Source: Hellea balneolensis DSM 19091 (lineage in GTDB: Bacteria > Pseudomonadota > Alphaproteobacteria > Caulobacterales > Maricaulaceae). From it: a DNA stretch of 64,000 nucleotides. Under the pieces are notes generated by a model. The model saw only the letters and a list, made by a program, of their open reading frames with translations. It had not been told where the DNA came from and searched no databases. The stretch is taken from the NCBI RefSeq assembly GCF_000428525.1, contig NZ_AUAC01000009.1, positions 32,721 through 96,720 of the forward strand, given 5' to 3'. The position numbers were made by a program, and so were the translations under genes. Shown here piece after piece: positions 60,324 through 64,000 of this stretch. How positions within the stretch are numbered: the first letter of the stretch is position 1; each line of letters opens with the position of its first letter.

Positions 60324-62729
60324 ATGCCGCCAAGCGCTAGCGCAACTGATTATGACGCAGGATATGCCCATCAACTGATGGAAGACCTGAACATGTCAAC
60401 GGGCAGTGCATTTAAGCGCGCTATAATCGCTCTCTTGCTCTGCGCTGTCGGGGGAACTGTCTTACTCGCTATTTTGTCCTATAACCCTTTTGATTCAACA
60501 GGTGACACAGCAGGTATTGGCCGCGTGCAAAACCTTTTGGGCGGACCGGGCGCAAAGCTATCCAATATCCTTTTACAGATATTAGGATGGGGTAGCATAT
60601 TGGCAGCCGTGCTGACGCTTTTTGCTGGTATTCGCGGAATTTTCCGTCCTAAAACACAAATAACCAAATTAGAGACAGCACGGAATAGCTTTCTTTTCCT
60701 GGGCGCTGTGATCTTCGGTACGGCAACCTTATCAGCTTTTCCAATCCCGCAAAGCTGGCCCATGGCCGGAGGTTTGGGCGGTTGGGTCGGTGATAGCATT
60801 TATCTCAATATCAAAGGTGTTTTGGATCATTTCAATCTTCCGATCTCAGGACTCGTCGTTGCTTTTCTGACATTTATGGCCGCTGGATTTTGTCTGGGAC
60901 GGTTTCTCAATATCGTCGCCAAAGACCTCATAGATATTTGGGACGCCGCAGGATTGGTCTGGGCCTATATTCGGATAGGTATCGATAAGATGGCGCTATT
61001 CGTGACCAAATTATTTAAGAAAAATTATGTTGAACCTCTGGGAGCGTCTGACTCTATTGATAATCTTTACAGAACGATTCCCGACACGCCCCAAGCGGCG
61101 AAGCCCAAAACAAAACGCGTCCGCAAAGCTAAAACCGTTGCGCCTCAACCCACAAAAGCTAAAGCCTCGGCTAAACCAAAGCCGAAAGCCAAACCCAAAA
61201 AGCCGCAATTTAATTTCCCCGAAGGCTCTGACTTTGTGTTGCCAGGCCTTGGTCTGTTAAAGGTCCCGCCGCCCCGCTCGGCGATAACTGATGAAGGTGC
61301 CCTGCGCCGCTCCTCTGATCAACTTCACAAGGTCATGGCGGATTACGGCATTGAAGGCGAAATGGGCGCCGTGCGTCCGGGACCCGTTGTAACGCTTTTT
61401 GAATTTGAACCTGCTCCCGGTGTTAAATCCCAACGTGTGATCAATCTGTCCGATGATATCGCGCGCAATATGTCCGCACAATCCGCCCGTATCGCTGTCG
61501 TACCGGGGCGGAATGCCATGGGCGTAGAAATGCCAAATCGGCGCCGCGAAACCGTCTGGCTACGGGACATGCTTGATTCAGAATTGTTCAAAACAACTGA
61601 TATGGCTCTGCCGCTTATCCTCGGAGAAGATATTGGCGGTGCTCCGTTCATCACAGATCTATCAAAAATGCCCCACTTGCTGATTGCGGGTACGACGGGC
61701 TCGGGTAAGTCGGTCGGTGTGAATGCAATGATCCTCTCGCTCATGTACACTCTCACGCCGGAGCAGTGTAAGTTCATCATGATTGATCCGAAAATGCTTG
61801 AGCTGTCAGTTTATGATGGCGCGCCGCATTTGCTCGCGCCTGTTGTTACCGAGCCTAAAAAAGCGGTTGTGGCCCTGAAATGGACGGTGCGCGAGATGGA
61901 AGACCGCTACCGGAAAATGTCTAAAATGGGCGTTCGCAATATGGCCGGTTATAATGAAAAGGTTGCTGAGGCCAAAGCAAGCGGCGAGGTCATGACGCGG
62001 ACTGTCATGACGGGTTATAATAAAGAAACAGGTGAGCCGGAATATGAGACCGAAGAGTTAAACTTTGAACCGATGCCCTTTATCGTCGTCATTATTGACG
62101 AGATGGCTGATCTGATGATGGTCGCGAAAAAAGATATTGAAGGCAGCGTACAGCGCCTTGCGCAAATGGCGCGGGCCGCTGGTATTCACATGATTATGGC
62201 GACTCAGCGCCCCTCTGTGGATGTGATTACAGGTACGATCAAAGCCAATTTCCCCACCCGTATCTCATTCCGTGTTGGTTCAAAAATAGATAGCCGCACC
62301 ATTTTGGGCGAACAAGGCGCAGAGCAATTGCTCGGAAATGGTGATATGCTCTTTATGGGTACGGGCCGACCGCGCCGCCTCCACGGGCCATTTGTCAGTG
62401 ACGGCGAAGTTGAGCAAATTGCAAACTTTGTCAAAGCCCAAGGCGCGCCAAGTTACCTTGAGGACATCACAACGGAACGCGAAGAAGGCCCAAGCGATCC
62501 CACAAAAGCGGGCGGCGGAAGCGAGGGCAACTCTCTCTTTGATCAGGCCGTCGCTATTGTGGCCAGAGACCGTAAAGCTTCCACCAGCTATATTCAGCGC
62601 AAGCTAAGCATCGGCTATAACCGCGCGGCGGATTTGATTGAACGCATGGAAACAGAAGGTATGATTGGTGAAGCCATGTCAGGCGGCAAGCGCGAAATTT
62701 TCCTCCCTGAGCAGGACGACCCGTTTTAG
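60324..62729 (+). CDS. ftsK: DNA translocase FtsK
   Basis: 801-aa FtsK/SpoIIIE translocase for chromosome segregation at division. Four membrane helices lie in residues about 28-215, followed by a short Lys/Pro/Ala-rich linker (about 240-300). The motor has Walker A AGTTGSGKSVGVN (about 455) and Walker B IVVIIDEMAD (about 590), and the C-terminal gamma winged-helix domain is at about 735-800 (IVARDRKASTSYIQRKLSIG). The linker is much shorter than in E. coli. AGAGG leader before the ATG at 60324. Confidence 0.97.
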   Translation: MPPSASATDYDAGYAHQLMEDLNMSTGSAFKRAIIALLLCAVGGTVLLAILSYNPFDSTGDTAGIGRVQNLLGGPGAKLSNILLQILGWGSILAAVLTLFAGIRGIFRPKTQITKLETARNSFLFLGAVIFGTATLSAFPIPQSWPMAGGLGGWVGDSIYLNIKGVLDHFNLPISGLVVAFLTFMAAGFCLGRFLNIVAKDLIDIWDAAGLVWAYIRIGIDKMALFVTKLFKKNYVEPLGASDSIDNLYRTIPDTPQAAKPKTKRVRKAKTVAPQPTKAKASAKPKPKAKPKKPQFNFPEGSDFVLPGLGLLKVPPPRSAITDEGALRRSSDQLHKVMADYGIEGEMGAVRPGPVVTLFEFEPAPGVKSQRVINLSDDIARNMSAQSARIAVVPGRNAMGVEMPNRRRETVWLRDMLDSELFKTTDMALPLILGEDIGGAPFITDLSKMPHLLIAGTTGSGKSVGVNAMILSLMYTLTPEQCKFIMIDPKMLELSVYDGAPHLLAPVVTEPKKAVVALKWTVREMEDRYRKMSKMGVRNMAGYNEKVAEAKASGEVMTRTVMTGYNKETGEPEYETEELNFEPMPFIVVIIDEMADLMMVAKKDIEGSVQRLAQMARAAGIHMIMATQRPSVDVITGTIKANFPTRISFRVGSKIDSRTILGEQGAEQLLGNGDMLFMGTGRPRRLHGPFVSDGEVEQIANFVKAQGAPSYLEDITTEREEGPSDPTKAGGGSEGNSLFDQAVAIVARDRKASTSYIQRKLSIGYNRAADLIERMETEGMIGEAMSGGKREIFLPEQDDPF

Positions 62730-62749
62730 AGAGTGCTTAATTTCTGGCT

Positions 62750-63118
62750 TTAATTAGAGCCAAATGTGTAATCGGGCAAAGCCTTAAACGCTTTTTTCAG
62801 GGCCTTTCCCCATCCTGTGGAAATATGCCGAAAATATTTATCATCGCGCTTGATCCTCTGCTTATGCCCGATTTTAAGACTGTCTGTTTCATAAACCATA
62901 AGGTCGAGCGGTAAGCCCACTGACAAATTGGCTTTAATCGTAGAGTCAAATGAGACCAACAACAACTTAACCGCATCCTCAAAACTCATTTCGGGGTCTT
63001 GGGCACGCACTAATATAGGACGCCCATATTTGGTTTCACCGATTTGGAAAAAGGGCGTGTCCGTTTCGGCTTCTATAAAATTGCCTTCGGGGTAAATTAG
63101 AAAAAGTCGGGGCGGCAT
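62750..63118 (-). pseudogene. 3' fragment of an Anbu-type proteasome-like protease gene
   Basis: The 122 codons from 63118 encode the C-terminal half of the proteasome-type protease Anbu/HslV-related family: PPRLFLIYPEGNFIEA, PFFQIGETKYGRPILVR, LLVSFDSTIKANLSVGLPLD and DDKYFRHISTGWGKAL. The N-terminal half, with the catalytic Thr/Ser, is missing. The open frame goes only four codons upstream before a stop (63128-63130), close to the end of an IS30-type element whose transposase runs to the window edge. So the gene has been cut by the insertion; its 5' part would be beyond the window. Confidence 0.8.
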
Positions 63119-63130
63119 GCCTTTAATTTA

Positions 63131-64000
63131 CCCACCCAAACCAATGTGGCGTTAAAGGACGCTTCTGCAGTTTGCCCTGTGAGTTCAACGGGTCGCCGCA
63201 ACACATTGGCCAAACCGCTCGGCCGGTGTTTCGTAGTCGAGGGTCTTTCGGGGACGCTCGTTGAGAGCTCTAGCTATCCCATTTAATTTAGCTTGGCTAT
63301 AGACGGAGAGATCGATGCCTTTGAGAAGGTATTGTCTGATGAGGCGATTGGTGTTCTCATTGCCACCACGTTGCCACGGACTATATGGATCGCAAAAGAA
63401 GAGGTAGATATCTGTCGCTACCGTAAACACTTTATGGGAAGACATCTCCATGCCTCGATCCCATGTCAGTGATTTGTAGAGTTCCTTGGGTGATTTCTTT
63501 GCGTGCTTGGTGAGGGCCGCAGTCACCTTGGCTGTTTCTTTGCCTGGGACTTTAACGAGCATGACATAGCGAGAATGACGCTCTACAAGTGTCGCGATAA
63601 AGTTCTGTTTTGACCCTGCAATCAGGTCGCCTTCCCAATGCCCTGGAACAGTTCGGCCTTCTACTTCTGCTGGCCGTTCACGTATGGAGACAGCTTCGGT
63701 TATCTGGCCTAAGCTATCTCGCTTGAGGCTGGCGTGGCGTGAACGCCTGATGGTCCGGCGGCTAGCGCGTAAGTGAGCCATGAGTTCTTTCTTTAGTACA
63801 CCGCGTGCCTGTACATATAGACTTCGATATATAGTCTCATGCGATACGTGCTTTGGCGTCTCTCCTGGATACGTTCTCTTTAACCATCCTGCTATCTGCT
63901 GCGGTGACCATTTCTTTTGCAGTTTACGGGCAACAGTCTGCCTGAGGAAGGCGCTACGTGCAGCTTACACAATTTAGGACGACAGGCTCGTTCCCAAGCG
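63131..64000 (-). mobile_element. IS30-family insertion sequence, one end at about 63131, other end outside window
   Basis: The element contains the transposase gene listed separately and about 55 bases of non-coding end sequence between the transposase stop and the interrupted Anbu fragment. The exact terminal inverted repeat cannot be fixed because only one end lies in the window. The boundary is set from where the Anbu similarity stops (about 63118-63130). Confidence 0.7.
63185..64000 (-). pseudogene. IS30-family transposase with frameshift, partial
   Basis: Residues RRTIRRSRHASLKRD, HWEGDLIAG (first Asp), LTWDRGMEM (second Asp) and GGNENTNRLIRQYL (catalytic Glu) form the IS30 DDE core. 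The stop is at 63185-63187. Upstream of the ATG at 63781 the frame continues with the expected family sequence (WSPQQIAGWLKRTYPG, VSHETIYRSLYVQARG) until a TAA at 63965-63967. Beyond it the expected N-terminal sequence (RACRPKLCKL) is in another frame. Restoring one base near 63962-63966 would give KLARSAFLRQ and join them. A one-base deletion, or a sequencing error, is indicated. Confidence 0.85.

Noticed and set aside
63950..63990. Programmed -1 or +1 frameshift in the IS30 transposase
   Set aside because: IS30 transposases are single-frame genes and no slippery heptamer is present; a one-base deletion or sequencing error is simpler.

Overview
The window looks like a chromosomal segment of an alphaproteobacterium with moderate GC content. 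The evidence is the gene order miaB / phoH-ybeY-corC-lnt / trmB / rimP-nusA-ylxR, a class I (archaeal-type) lysyl-tRNA synthetase, a Fur protein without C-terminal CxxC zinc motifs, a ubiH-type hydroxylase, and the dispersed palindrome TCATCCCCGC-GTAG-GCGGGGACCCAG. The surface lipoproteins and gene order would suit a marine Hyphomonadaceae/Maricaulales-like organism. That is inference, because no rRNA lies in the window.

Layout. 1-8.1 kb is a minus-strand housekeeping block for translation, RNA maturation and envelope: ylxR (cut by the window edge), nusA, rimP, trmB, a HTH regulator, lnt, corC, ybeY, phoH. 8.1-11 kb holds miaB and a translationally coupled 58-aa ORF, bracketed by a VapBC-type and a ParDE-type toxin-antitoxin pair. 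11-19.8 kb carries an LpxH-like phosphatase, DUF3144, fur, rimI-tsaB-nfu, a tandem pair of PDZ/M48 proteases, a PCuAC copper chaperone, trpS and murJ. 19.8-30.6 kb has glnD, mutS, an AmpG-like transporter, a PAS-receiver protein, comM and a C39-like lipoprotein. 30.7-36.7 kb has a DUF885 peptidase and three paralogous lipoproteins with beta-barrel-like C-termini. 36.8-46.2 kb has arsC, a tightly overlapping six-gene run (pdxY, serine hydrolase, two hotdog thioesterases, MATE, GNAT), pyrD, DUF952 and two ammonium transporters without a glnK.

46.2-53.4 kb is the most accessory part. It contains an S24-type repressor with an overlapping orphan ORF, a TPR protein, lysS, a lone MORC/HSP90-like GHKL ATPase, a GIY-YIG protein, five copies of the GC-rich palindrome, and a 0.7-kb gap before dnaN with strong RNA-folding potential. 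53.4-62.7 kb has dnaN-recF, a fatty-acid hydroxylase family protein, a ubiH-like gene, a FAD-oxidase/sugar-dehydrogenase pair and ftsK. At the right end an IS30-family transposase gene, itself frameshifted, has cut an Anbu-type proteasome-like gene.

No tRNA, rRNA, CRISPR array or prophage was recognised. The strongest candidates for under-described biology are the GHKL ATPase island, the structured gap before dnaN and the three lipoprotein/barrel paralogues.
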